Assembly (NCBI GenBank): GCA_012729635.1 | Contig: JAAYCT010000024.1 | Span: forward strand, 124,001-188,000 | DNA: 64,000 bases | Direction of reading: 5' to 3' | Source: Clostridiaceae bacterium | GTDB taxonomy: Bacteria; Bacillota; Clostridia; Saccharofermentanales; Saccharofermentanaceae | Shown: piece after piece, positions 9,304 through 20,440 of the stretch | Layout: every line of letters starts with the position of its first letter | Numbering within the stretch: the first letter of the stretch is position 1 | The notes under the pieces: generated by a model | What the model was told of the DNA's origin: nothing | Seen by the model: the letters and a program-made list of their open reading frames with translations, nothing else | The model's database searches: none | Translations under genes and position numbers: made by a program

Positions 9304-10876
9304 AAGAAATGATCGGAATAGTCAAAATAAAAAAGTCGACAACGACGAAGATCGCCTTACCAGAGAAAAGGTTCGGGTCCGGTTTCTAATCAGCCGTCTG
9401 TTTATATATCCGTTCTGTTTTCTTGCGGTTTACTTTTTGTCCGATGCCTTTATTCCGATGAAAGGAATTCGACTCGTTCTTTCTCTGGGCTTGTCGATAT
9501 TCCCGTTTGTTTCGATTATCGGACTTTTATACACCAAAAGATTGTCCTTGCTTCGAGCCCAAAGCAAGGTACTGCTTCAATCTTTATGCACCTCCGTTTC
9601 CGCGGGTTATTCCCTTGAAAGCTCATTTTTGCTTGCCCGACCGACATTAGAAAAAGCATTCGGGAAAAGGAGCCTGATGGGAACCGCATTGAAACGTCTT
9701 GAAAAATCGCTTTCTGCCCATGAGTCTCTGCAGGAGGCCGCCGTCGATTTATGCAATCGGCTCGATTACATCGAATTGCTTCCGGTAATGCACGCATTAT
9801 CGATTACCCGGGTCGTCGGAACCGGCGTGATTTCAATCTTGAGGAACAGCTGTCAAATGATGTCCGAACTCATTGCCGTCAAGAGTGAGGTCGACGCGAA
9901 TAATGCCGGAAAAAATTCAGAAGCCTTTCTCCTTTGTCTGATGCCTTTCGGCATAACCTTTGCTCTCTCTTCATTTACCGGCGATTATCTGTCGGCTGCG
10001 GTTCGGGAGCCTCTCGGTGTCGCTCTGATGCTTCTTGCTTTTTGTATTGCGGTCATATCATGCGGCTTTCTTCTGTCTCTGGTCGGGGAAAAGAAAAAAA
10101 ACCGGGGAATCAGCCTTTATCAGGAAGATCTTCCGTTTCCCTCGGGACTGACCCGTTTTTCGAAAAAAGTGACGGAACCGATCTGTCGTTTCCTTCCGCA
10201 AGGCTACATCACCGGCGTATACGGTCTGTTAAGCGAGCTTTCTCGAACTCCGGACGTTCATTTTCGAATTTTTGTGATTAAGTCGCTTACGGCCGTCCTT
10301 ATCTTGATGCCGATTGTCCTGTTCATACTTATGCTGTTGTCCTATCCGATGTTGGTGGCGATCCCTCTTTTGATTATTCCGGTTTTTTTGGTTCATCAGG
10401 ATCTTCGAACACGCGTATTTCGGCGAAGAGAAGAAATTATGGAGGAGATTCCGCTTTTTCTTTCCATGCTCGTAACACTTATGCAGTCCGGTGTTCTGCT
10501 TCCGAAAGCAATCGAGACCTGTTCGTCCGCTTTTCCCGAAACCGGTGTGATGGGCTCAGAGCTTCGAATCATGAGGGCTCAAATGCTTTCCGGAATGTCT
10601 GCGGGGCAGGCGATTGAGCAGTTTTCGGAACGAACCCCGATTCCCGAAGCACAATCCGCGCTACTTCTTGCCTCTCGGTATGAGGTCACGGGCGGCTCGG
10701 AGGTGCTCGGTCTGCTATCGTTACAGGCTACGTCCTGCTGGTCATTGTGCCGAAACGCCTCCAGGAAAAAAAGAGAACGTGAAGCGCTCGCAATGATTCT
10801 TCCGATGATGCTCGACTTCATTTCAGTTCTCCTGGTAGCCACGACACCCGCTCTGATATCCCTGAAATTGTCATAA
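9284..10876 (+). CDS. TadB-TadC fusion: pilus platform protein with two T2SF domains
   Basis: Integral membrane platform of the Tad pilus. Standard Tad loci encode TadB and TadC as two proteins of about 300 aa; here one frame of 530 aa holds both. The N-terminal half (membrane pair at about 40-90, T2SF helices with the SAGYSLESSFLLA segment, membrane pair at about 215-270) corresponds to TadB. The C-terminal half (membrane pair at about 335-385, then MLVTLMQSGVLLPKAIE, and a final hydrophobic segment) corresponds to TadC. The start is chosen at TTG 9284 after AGGGAGGG, inside the end of cpaF. No frameshift or stop separates the halves. Confidence 0.8.
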   Translation: MKKILSKRNDRNSQNKKVDNDEDRLTREKVRVRFLISRLFIYPFCFLAVYFLSDAFIPMKGIRLVLSLGLSIFPFVSIIGLLYTKRLSLLRAQSKVLLQSLCTSVSAGYSLESSFLLARPTLEKAFGKRSLMGTALKRLEKSLSAHESLQEAAVDLCNRLDYIELLPVMHALSITRVVGTGVISILRNSCQMMSELIAVKSEVDANNAGKNSEAFLLCLMPFGITFALSSFTGDYLSAAVREPLGVALMLLAFCIAVISCGFLLSLVGEKKKNRGISLYQEDLPFPSGLTRFSKKVTEPICRFLPQGYITGVYGLLSELSRTPDVHFRIFVIKSLTAVLILMPIVLFILMLLSYPMLVAIPLLIIPVFLVHQDLRTRVFRRREEIMEEIPLFLSMLVTLMQSGVLLPKAIETCSSAFPETGVMGSELRIMRAQMLSGMSAGQAIEQFSERTPIPEAQSALLLASRYEVTGGSEVLGLLSLQATSCWSLCRNASRKKREREALAMILPMMLDFISVLLVATTPALISLKLS

Positions 10877-10897
10877 CCAAAAAAAGGAGGAAAAAAC

Positions 10898-11095
10898 ATG
10901 AAGGAAAAAAAACAAAAAGCAAACCGAACGTACAACGAAAACAGAAAAGGTATGGGAACGGTTGAAATCGTAATTATCATCGCTATTCTTGTCGCTTTGG
11001 CGCTCGTTTTTCGAGGTGCATTGACAGGTTACGCGGACAGTATTATGGATTACGTTTTTGACGACGGAAATGTAATCGGAGCACTCAGTAAATAA
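10898..11095 (+). CDS. flp: Flp-type pilin precursor
   Basis: Small class III signal-peptide pilin (65 aa). A basic leader (MKEKKQKANRTYNENRK) is followed by GMGTVEIVIIIAILVALALVF. The glutamate sits five residues after the likely cleavage glycine and is followed by a 15-residue hydrophobic helix, as expected for a processed pilin. GGAGG precedes the ATG at 10898. It is the only pilin in the locus and would be polymerised by the cpaF and TadBC products. No prepilin peptidase is encoded nearby, so one must act from elsewhere. Confidence 0.85.
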   Translation: MKEKKQKANRTYNENRKGMGTVEIVIIIAILVALALVFRGALTGYADSIMDYVFDDGNVIGALSK

Positions 11096-11110
11096 ACGAT
11101 TGGTGAGCAT

Positions 11111-12349
11111 ATGATAACAGAGCGAGGTCCGCACGGAACTGTTGCGGTTATGACAATCAAATCGGAGAAGGAGGTGGTTCCGCATGCCCTTTCGGCACTG
11201 CGGAGCCGATCTCTCCGAAATTGCCTTCCTATCTACCTCCGGGAGTTGTTCGGACAAACGCAACTCTGTGCGGATTGCACCGGTATGATTCCGATCAGCG
11301 ATCCGAAAGCACCCGATATTTTCGTGACGGAAACACAAAAAATCCATGAGATTGCAAACTGGCTTGAATCGGTCGTTGATGTTCTTGATTTGGCTCTTGA
11401 TCCCTCGGGACTAAGTCTTTTTGCGGAGGATGTTTGGATTGATTCGGGAAGCGGGCGTATTTTCTTTACTTATCTGCCGTTAAGAAACGAATTCGGAACC
11501 GGCTGTATTTTATCATCGATGGATTCGTTTTCGCTCGAGAAATTGCTGATGAGTCATTTTTTTCGGCCGACAATTCCGGATACGATTCGACACAAATTAA
11601 CCGATGCCGTTGAGAAAGGCGAGGAATCGCTTTTCCTAAAGGCCGTCTCGGAATTAAGGGAAACTCGTCCCGATGTCAAACAAAAAAGGCCATATGTATC
11701 TCCGCTGACCCAGGTTTTGCTCACGATTATTTTTACCATGCTGATTACTCTTGTTATGATCCGTGGTATCGCCCCGAACCGAAGCGATACGGGCGAAATA
11801 AGGAAATGGGCCGTCCCTTATGTTCTGATATTCGGAGGAATCACCGTTTCGGCACTCGTACGTTTTCGAAACATACCGGATCCAAAACCGGAAAAAGAGT
11901 GTGCCGTAAGCAAGAGAAAAACGGAAACAAGTCTGTTTTTTCCGAAATCGGACTCGATGGGTTCCGAAGGATCGACCCCATTCCACTTTCCGCTTCATCC
12001 CGGCTTTTTGTGCGAAGAAAACGAATACGGGAAAAAAACAGAATCGAAACGCCGGGGTGTGATTTGGACCGATGATTTTTTGATCGGGTCCGACCGGATC
12101 CTGTGTGATTTTGTTCTCGATCACCCGTCCGTGTCTCATAAACATGCCCGGATCGTTTTCCGACAAGGCATTTTTTACCTTACGGATCTCGGATCCGATT
12201 GCGGCAGTTTTATCGGACACCGGAAACTTTATACTTTTGAGGAAAACCCGCTTACGGACAATGATATCATCCGGATCGGCGAGATTCGTTTTCGCTTTTC
12301 TTGCGCCGATCCTTCCGACTCGAAAAGTAAAAACATCAACAGCCCATGA
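11111..12349 (+). CDS. DUF6382-like and FHA domain membrane protein of the Tad locus
   Basis: Last gene of the pilus locus (412 aa). The N-terminal 180 residues match the general form of the domain often found before FHA domains in Gram-positive Tad loci (DUF6382). Two adjoining hydrophobic segments at about 200-245 form a membrane hairpin. The C-terminal 90 residues are an FHA fold (FLIGSD, DFVLDHPSVSHKHARI, LTDLGSDCGSFI). The FHA arginine that normally follows IG is replaced by serine, so binding of phosphothreonine is doubtful. The gene follows flp by 15 bases. It converges on the ATP synthase operon with about 60 bases between and no clear terminator. Confidence 0.75.
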   Translation: MITERGPHGTVAVMTIKSEKEVVPHALSALRSRSLRNCLPIYLRELFGQTQLCADCTGMIPISDPKAPDIFVTETQKIHEIANWLESVVDVLDLALDPSGLSLFAEDVWIDSGSGRIFFTYLPLRNEFGTGCILSSMDSFSLEKLLMSHFFRPTIPDTIRHKLTDAVEKGEESLFLKAVSELRETRPDVKQKRPYVSPLTQVLLTIIFTMLITLVMIRGIAPNRSDTGEIRKWAVPYVLIFGGITVSALVRFRNIPDPKPEKECAVSKRKTETSLFFPKSDSMGSEGSTPFHFPLHPGFLCEENEYGKKTESKRRGVIWTDDFLIGSDRILCDFVLDHPSVSHKHARIVFRQGIFYLTDLGSDCGSFIGHRKLYTFEENPLTDNDIIRIGEIRFRFSCADPSDSKSKNINSP

Positions 12350-12410
12350 CCGAACGTCTATTCTTGCTCCCGGTCCGCATGCCCGATAACCATGGAGAAG
12401 GTATAATATT

Positions 12411-12902
12411 TTATTCGGCGGAATCTTCCGGTTTTGAAACGTCAGTAATTCGGACTAACAGATTCTTTTGCCGATCATCTCCGTAACGTCGTACCGCTTC
12501 GATCCGCTCCGAAGCTCTTTTCATCGAATTGAGCGAATACTTCCTGTCCTCCGAATCTCTTTGTGCCAACGCAACGCGTGCCGACGCACGATGATATGCT
12601 TCCACGGCACGTCGAACGTCGATTTCCTCCGGCCAATTCGCCGAATCACAAAGAATCAAGAGCAAGTGCTGACCGATTTCGGCGAAACCGTCGGTCAATA
12701 CCGCATAACGTGTGAAGCCCTGTGCCGTTATTTGAATCAGTCCGGGGGTTAACGCGATGACCATCGGGGCATGCCCGGGAAGGATCCCGACACGTCCTCC
12801 CGCCGAAGAAAGCGACACCGATTCCACCCTTCCTTCATAAAAATGACGGTACGGAGTCACGATTTCAAGCATCATCGTTTTCTGTTTATTCGCTTCGCTC
12901 AT
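12411..12902 (-). CDS. atpC: ATP synthase F1 epsilon subunit
   Basis: Central-stalk subunit that couples rotor and catalytic head and inhibits ATP hydrolysis (163 aa from ATG 12902). The beta-sandwich domain (MLEIVTPYRHFYEG, VGILPGHAPMVIALTPG, DGFAEI) is followed by the C-terminal two-helix domain rich in charged residues. The C-terminus is somewhat longer than usual. A TTG at 12944 is an alternative start that would add 14 residues; I prefer the ATG because it leaves the conventional N-terminus. Last gene of the atp operon, 45 bases after atpD. Confidence 0.93.
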   Translation of the reverse strand: MSEANKQKTMMLEIVTPYRHFYEGRVESVSLSSAGGRVGILPGHAPMVIALTPGLIQITAQGFTRYAVLTDGFAEIGQHLLLILCDSANWPEEIDVRRAVEAYHRASARVALAQRDSEDRKYSLNSMKRASERIEAVRRYGDDRQKNLLVRITDVSKPEDSAE

Positions 12903-12947
12903 CTCATCTTCTTTCGGTTCGATTTCGTACGAACGCCGGTGCAACGA

Positions 12948-15372
<2,425 letters not shown>

Positions 15373-15375
15373 TGA

Positions 15376-17310
15376 TCATTCCCTCTCCAAGTAACGGGTG
15401 TGTTCGGTAACAAAAGCTTCCTTGTGATCGATTTCATATTCGTCAAGCTGATGCTTGATCTTGTCATCCAGTTCTCCTGTGTTTTCGATTTCCCGCAGAA
15501 TATTCGGATGAAGAACGCGGATTCGTCTCAAATAATCAAACACATATTCCCGCACCTCTTCCTTATCGAGAAAAAGCAATTTGCCCGAGGTAGCCATATA
15601 GAGAATAATTACCTGCTCCGGGTTCGATAAGGGCTCAAATTGCGGTTGTTTAAGAATCTCTGCCAAAATGTCACCGCGTTTGATTTGAAGCTGTGTGCTT
15701 TCGTCCAAGTCGGAACCGAACTGGGCAAATGCCGCCATTTCCCTTGCCTGAGCGAGATTAATCCGTAAAGGACCGGACAACTTCTTCATCGCCTTTATCT
15801 GTGCCGCCCCGCCGACGCGTGAAACCGACAGACCTACATTAACCGCCGGACGCTGTCCGGAAAAAAACAACTCGGATTCGAGATAAATCTGTCCGTCCGT
15901 AATCGAAATTACGTTGGTCGGAATATATGCGGATATATCACCTCCCTGCGTTTCAATGATAGGAAGTGCGGTGATCGATCCGCCGCCGCAGGAGGGCGCC
16001 AGATTCGCAGCACGCTCCAAAAGACGAGAATGAATATAGAAGACATCTCCCGGATATGCCTCTCGTCCGGGTGGACGACGAAGAAGCAGAGACAGTGCCC
16101 GGTATGCCTGCGCGTGTTTTGTCAAATCATCGTATACGATTAGGACATCTGCATTTTTTTCAAGCATAAAATACTCTGCTATGGTGCATCCCGCGTAAGG
16201 AGCAAGATATTGCATCGAAGCCTGTTCCGCGGCGCCGGCCGCAACAACGACCGTGTAGGATAAGGCGTTATGCTTTTCAAGCGTATGGACCGTTTGCACG
16301 ATAGTCGACAACTTCTGTCCGATGGCAACATATACACAAATGACATTTTTGCCCCTTTGGTTGATGATCGTATCCAGAGCGACAGCGGTCTTACCGGTCT
16401 GTCGGTCGCCGATAATCAATTCACGTTGACCGCGACCGATCGGCGTCAATGCATCAATTACCGTAATCCCGGTCTGAAGAGGCGTGTTGACCGGACAGCG
16501 CTCAAGAATTCCCGGAGCCGGAGATTCAATCGGACGCGAATGCCGGGTCCGGACCATCCCCTTACCGTCGATCGGATTCCCCATCGAATCGATTACTCTG
16601 CCGAGCAGTCCTTTTCCGACGGGAATCTCTACGGTTTTTCCGGTTCGGCGACACATCATTTTGTCCACAACCTCCGTTACTTCCCCGAGAAGAACGATGC
16701 CCACTCGATCCTTTTCAAGATTCATCGCAATCCCGGAAGAGTTCGGACCGAAAAGGATGGTTTCTCCGAGCATGCAATTTTCGATTCCCTCAACAAAAGC
16801 AATGCCGTCACCGACGCTGATAACACGACCGATCTCCTCGACGGTCACGGTGTCCGAGAAGGATAATGCTTTCTCATCCGAATCCGTATCGGGCGTTTTT
16901 TTCCTTTTATCGGAATCTTCTTTGTCCCTTAGCGGCTCTTTCGTTCCCATCTCAAAAAGAGCGGTCGGGTCCTCATTAAACGAATCAATCACAAGCTTGA
17001 TCGATTCGCGGATTGCTTGAGCATCCACAGACGGATCCTCTAAAGAACCGGTTGCCGAAATCGGCTGATCCGGGTTTTTCATTTGCTTCAAAAGGCGATC
17101 CAACTGTCCCTTAACGCTGTAATCGTATCGGTATCCTCCGGAATATACGACAAATCCCCCGAGCAAATCCGGATCGACTTCACTTTCGACTGTATAACCC
17201 GAAATGGAGTACCGCTCCGCGAAGGCTTGAGCCAGAATTGAGATTTCTTCGCTCTTTTTCTCAAATGCGGTGACGATGACGATTCCGTGTAGAGAAGATG
17301 TATCGGTCAA
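15376..17310 (-). CDS. atpA: ATP synthase delta(C-terminal domain)-alpha fusion subunit
   Basis: Alpha subunits are about 500 aa; this one has 644. Residues 1-78 match the C-terminal domain of delta, with the family pattern DPDLLGGFVVYSGG...YDYSVKGQLDRLLKQM. Residues 95-112 (DAQAIRESIKLVIDSF) resemble the N-terminal helix of alpha. Residues 120-150 are a charged linker. From 158 on (IGRVISVGDGIAFVEG) it is a full alpha: P-loop GDRQTGKT at 301-308, DALTPIGRGQRELI, and the arginine-finger region. The frame is continuous and overlaps atpF by four bases, so a sequencing artefact is unlikely. No gene for the delta N-terminal domain lies in the operon. Confidence 0.93.
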   Translation of the reverse strand: MTDTSSLHGIVIVTAFEKKSEEISILAQAFAERYSISGYTVESEVDPDLLGGFVVYSGGYRYDYSVKGQLDRLLKQMKNPDQPISATGSLEDPSVDAQAIRESIKLVIDSFNEDPTALFEMGTKEPLRDKEDSDKRKKTPDTDSDEKALSFSDTVTVEEIGRVISVGDGIAFVEGIENCMLGETILFGPNSSGIAMNLEKDRVGIVLLGEVTEVVDKMMCRRTGKTVEIPVGKGLLGRVIDSMGNPIDGKGMVRTRHSRPIESPAPGILERCPVNTPLQTGITVIDALTPIGRGQRELIIGDRQTGKTAVALDTIINQRGKNVICVYVAIGQKLSTIVQTVHTLEKHNALSYTVVVAAGAAEQASMQYLAPYAGCTIAEYFMLEKNADVLIVYDDLTKHAQAYRALSLLLRRPPGREAYPGDVFYIHSRLLERAANLAPSCGGGSITALPIIETQGGDISAYIPTNVISITDGQIYLESELFFSGQRPAVNVGLSVSRVGGAAQIKAMKKLSGPLRINLAQAREMAAFAQFGSDLDESTQLQIKRGDILAEILKQPQFEPLSNPEQVIILYMATSGKLLFLDKEEVREYVFDYLRRIRVLHPNILREIENTGELDDKIKHQLDEYEIDHKEAFVTEHTRYLERE

Positions 17311-17924
17311 TCGTTACTCACCTCCGCACTTCCGGTTTTACTGTGCACTTCTCGGAGAGCATCGTCCTTTCGGGCATCTCGTATTTCGTTCCCGATCACT
17401 TTTTGAGCGATAGCCACCGCCAATTCGGCGACATCATCCCTCATATGTTCTGCTGCGAAAAGGCGAATCCGTTCGGCGTCCTTCTCGGCGCGGGCTCGAA
17501 GAGCCTCCGCTTCTTCCCGTGCGCTCTTTAAAATCATCATATTTTGTCTGTCCGCTTGTAACCGCGCATCGGTCAGTATTTCCGCCGCTTCAATCCGAGC
17601 TTCGACGATTGCTTTCTCCGCTTCTCTATGATGAATCACCGCTGCCGATTCATTTTCTTCCGCATTTTTCAGTTCCGTTTCAATGCTTTCGCGACGTTTT
17701 TCGAGAAGCTTGATGATCGGCTTGAAAACAAATCGCTTCAGAATCAAGTAGGCAACGGTCAGATTGATGATGACCCAAATCATGGTCATCGTGTATCCGG
17801 CCATCTGATCCGGCGAAAACGGGTTGGATCGGCTCTCGTCTTCGTTCCCGGATACAATCGTTTCCGAGAAGGTCCGCGCGTATTGCGCTTTGCCGAATAT
17901 TTCTTCTGTCCATAATAGTTTCAT
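17307..17924 (-). CDS. atpF: ATP synthase F0 b subunit
   Basis: Peripheral stalk (205 aa). A hydrophobic helix at about 44-64 (TMIWVIINLTVAYLILKRFV) is followed by a long charged coiled coil and ends in VAELAVAIAQKVIGNEI, the usual delta-contacting end. The N-terminus carries about 40 extra residues before the membrane helix, which most b subunits lack. The stop overlaps the start of the delta-alpha fusion gene. Because free delta is missing, this b subunit must contact the delta domain carried on alpha. Confidence 0.93.
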   Translation of the reverse strand: MKLLWTEEIFGKAQYARTFSETIVSGNEDESRSNPFSPDQMAGYTMTMIWVIINLTVAYLILKRFVFKPIIKLLEKRRESIETELKNAEENESAAVIHHREAEKAIVEARIEAAEILTDARLQADRQNMMILKSAREEAEALRARAEKDAERIRLFAAEHMRDDVAELAVAIAQKVIGNEIRDARKDDALREVHSKTGSAEVSND

Positions 17925-17993
17925 TCCAAAATCACCCCGTTAAAAGAGACTCGCAGCCGCATGGAACCCCGAAAAGGCTTTCTGTTTCGATAA

Positions 17994-18272
17994 TTAAAAC
18001 GTAAAAATCAACAGCAGAGCAACAACCAAAGCATAGATCGCTACGGATTCCATAAAAACAATCGCGGTCAGAAGCATGGTCTGCAGTTTACCGAATATTT
18101 CCGGTTGACGGGACGCCGATTCCAGCGCTTTTCCCGCGGCAATGCCCATTCCGATTGTCGCGCCGCATCCGGCAATACCGATCGCCAGGCCGGCACCGAT
18201 CGCGGCGAGTGCCTTCGGGTCGATCGACGCTGCCGCTTCCAATACCGCATGAACCTGAAAAAGTGTCATCAT
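17994..18272 (-). CDS. atpE: ATP synthase F0 c subunit
   Basis: Two-helix proteolipid of the rotor ring (92 aa; the second methionine may be the true start). Helix 1 has the glycine-rich [22 protein letters not shown], the loop is ESASRQPE, and helix 2 has the ion-binding glutamate at 75. Around it, Ser76 and Tyr80 match the sodium-type pattern of Ilyobacter, but the glutamine of helix 1 is Met42 and the threonine after the serine is valine. The coupling ion therefore cannot be read with certainty. Confidence 0.96.
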   Translation of the reverse strand: MMTLFQVHAVLEAAASIDPKALAAIGAGLAIGIAGCGATIGMGIAAGKALESASRQPEIFGKLQTMLLTAIVFMESVAIYALVVALLLIFTF

Positions 18273-18332
18273 TTTGTTTTCCTCCGATATTCATAATCTC
18301 TTTCCTTAGAAAATTCAGATTGAGACCGAATC

Positions 18333-19202
18333 TTATGTGGTCTCAAGCATGCCGTTTTCCCGTTTGGCTATCGACTGACCCGGTTCAGCCCTGCCGGACG
18401 AAGAAGTTTCACTCGCTCCCTCCAATATTTCTCCGATGTAATTAATTGTAAGGTATGTGAATACGACCGCCTGAAGCAGACCGTCCGCAACATCAAACCA
18501 TAAAAGAAGCACTCCGGGCAAAAAGACCGGAACGACGATATAGATAAATTCCATCAGGATGAACGCTCCGAAAATATTCCCGAAAAGACGCAAGGCGAGC
18601 GACATCGGCTTGATGATGTATTCCAGGATACGAAACGGCAACATCGGTTTCATCGGGTATACAAGTGACGCCCAAAAGCCCTTCACTCCGACAAATCGAA
18701 TGGAAATATAAACAACATATACGATGGCGAAAATCGCCGTCGCAACCGGAAAAGCGACGTTTTTCGCGGGAGGAGCGATTCGAAAAAGCGATATCAAATT
18801 GTTGGAGATTAAAAAAATCGCAATACTGCCGACCATCGGCACGACCTGTGCCGCCTGTTTTCGAGTCATTCCGTTGGAAAGACACAATTCCGTAAGCAAG
18901 GATACGAGTGTCTCACATACCAATTGTCGGCCGGCGGGAATTCTATCTCTTTTCGAAGCCATCCAAATCCAGAACAGACAAGCGGGAATCAAAGTAATCC
19001 ACATGACAATAATCGCATCCGTAATTAAAACCTTAACGTCTCCGACCTGAAAGTAGATCTGAATCTGCATGATTGCATTTCCGATTTCCTCGCCGATATC
19101 ACCGATCCGCATCTCCTCGAGAAAACGATCAATGATTGCTTCCCAATACTCCCGAAGCCACTGCGATACGGATAACATCGCACCTTCTGTACGTGCGTAC
19201 AT
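18333..19202 (-). CDS. atpB: ATP synthase F0 a subunit
   Basis: Stator channel subunit (289 aa) with five to six membrane helices. The essential arginine lies in PMSLALRLFGNIFGAFILM, and the final helix pair contains LQAVVFTYLTINYIGE. The C-terminal tail of about 25 hydrophilic residues after the last helix is longer than usual. First gene of the atp set; no atpI is seen upstream. It follows upp by 115 bases. Confidence 0.96.
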   Translation of the reverse strand: MYARTEGAMLSVSQWLREYWEAIIDRFLEEMRIGDIGEEIGNAIMQIQIYFQVGDVKVLITDAIIVMWITLIPACLFWIWMASKRDRIPAGRQLVCETLVSLLTELCLSNGMTRKQAAQVVPMVGSIAIFLISNNLISLFRIAPPAKNVAFPVATAIFAIVYVVYISIRFVGVKGFWASLVYPMKPMLPFRILEYIIKPMSLALRLFGNIFGAFILMEFIYIVVPVFLPGVLLLWFDVADGLLQAVVFTYLTINYIGEILEGASETSSSGRAEPGQSIAKRENGMLETT

Positions 19203-19317
19203 GAACGCCCCCTCAAATAACGAAGCCCGGATATGATCCGGACCTCAAGATCGTATATATTACGAATTTTACGCTCTTTGCATGGATTGTGCAACCGTTT
19301 TGAGTTGTAATCGCGCA

Positions 19318-19950
19318 TTATTTGGTCCCGAAAAGTCGATCTCCGGCATCTCCGAGTCCGGGTACGATATAAGCGTGGTCATTGAGTCGCGGGTCCTTGG
19401 CCGCGCAAAAAATAGGGACGTCCGGATGATCCTTTTGAAGACGCTCGATTCCTTCGGGAGCCGCAATCAGACACATGAACTTGATTTGATTGATTCCCCG
19501 GTTCTTAAGAAAAGAGACGGCAGCGGATGCGGACCCGCCCGTCGCAAGCATCGGATCGAGTATGACGATTTCACGTTCCGTGACATCGTCGGGCAGCTTG
19601 CAGTAATATTCGACGGGCTCAAGGGATGTCGGATCTCTATACAGTCCGATATGTCCGACTTTTGCCATCGGAAGAAGATTTAGCATCCCGTCCACCATAC
19701 CGAGTCCCGCTCGGAGAATCGGGACAATGGCGAGTTTTTTACCCGCAAGAACCTTCGTTTTTGCGATTGCGATCGGAGTTTCGATTTCAACCTCTTTCAG
19801 CGGCAAATCACGAGTCACCTCATAGGCCATTAACATCGCCAATTCCCCGACAAGTTCACGGAACTCCTTCGTAGTCGTCCTTTTGTCGCGCAAAAGAGAG
19901 ATCTTGTGCTGAATCAGGGGATGATCGAAAATGAAAACGTTGTTTTGCAT
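19318..19950 (-). CDS. upp: Uracil phosphoribosyltransferase
   Basis: Salvages uracil to UMP with PRPP (210 aa, normal). Signatures: [16 protein letters not shown] at the N-terminus, [10 protein letters not shown], the PRPP loop [13 protein letters not shown], and the C-terminal uracil-binding [21 protein letters not shown] precedes the ATG. Placement between rpiB and the atp operon is also seen in Bacillus and many Clostridia, so this is conserved synteny. Confidence 0.98.
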   Translation of the reverse strand: MQNNVFIFDHPLIQHKISLLRDKRTTTKEFRELVGELAMLMAYEVTRDLPLKEVEIETPIAIAKTKVLAGKKLAIVPILRAGLGMVDGMLNLLPMAKVGHIGLYRDPTSLEPVEYYCKLPDDVTEREIVILDPMLATGGSASAAVSFLKNRGINQIKFMCLIAAPEGIERLQKDHPDVPIFCAAKDPRLNDHAYIVPGLGDAGDRLFGTK

Positions 19951-19984
19951 GAGGGGGCCTCCTTATTGTGGGGTTGATTTTGAT

Positions 19985-20416
19985 TCACGATTCGATGTCA
20001 TCGACGCGCTCCTTATGTCTTCCTCCGTCAAATGTCGCGCTTAAAAAACTGTCCGTGATCGATTCCGCGAGAGAAACACCGACCACCCGAGCACCCATTG
20101 CAAGAATGTTTGCATCGTTGTGTCTTCGCGCCATTTTTGCCATGAATTCATTCAGGCATAATGCACAACGAATTCCGAGCCTTTTGTTGCAGGATATCGA
20201 AATTCCGATTCCGGTTCCGCATATGGCGATTCCCTTTTCGGCCGCACCCTCGGAAACATCCTTGGCAACCATTCGTCCCGCCTGAACATAGCTGTAGGGC
20301 TCCGAGGATGACGACGCGCCGCGATCAAGAACCTGATGACCTTTCTTCTGCAAATAATCCCGAAGCGCCGCACGGAGCATATAACCCGCATGATCCGAAC
20401 CGATTGAAATAATCAT
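19985..20416 (-). CDS. rpiB: Ribose-5-phosphate isomerase B
   Basis: Interconverts ribose 5-phosphate and ribulose 5-phosphate (143 aa). LacAB/RpiB signatures: IGSDHAGYMLRAAL at the N-terminus, GIAICGTGIGISISCNKRLGIRCALC with the catalytic cysteine, and HNDANILAMGARV. GGAGG lies before the ATG. It precedes upp by 34 bases, and its product can feed PRPP needed by Upp. Confidence 0.96.
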   Translation of the reverse strand: MIISIGSDHAGYMLRAALRDYLQKKGHQVLDRGASSSSEPYSYVQAGRMVAKDVSEGAAEKGIAICGTGIGISISCNKRLGIRCALCLNEFMAKMARRHNDANILAMGARVVGVSLAESITDSFLSATFDGGRHKERVDDIES

Positions 20417-20440
20417 TTTCCCTCCGATTGATCGATTGAT

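Noticed and set aside
15376-17310. Delta-alpha fusion as a frameshift artefact
   Set aside because: The frame is continuous with full alpha and a four-base overlap with atpF. A lost stop would not also remove the delta N-terminal domain.
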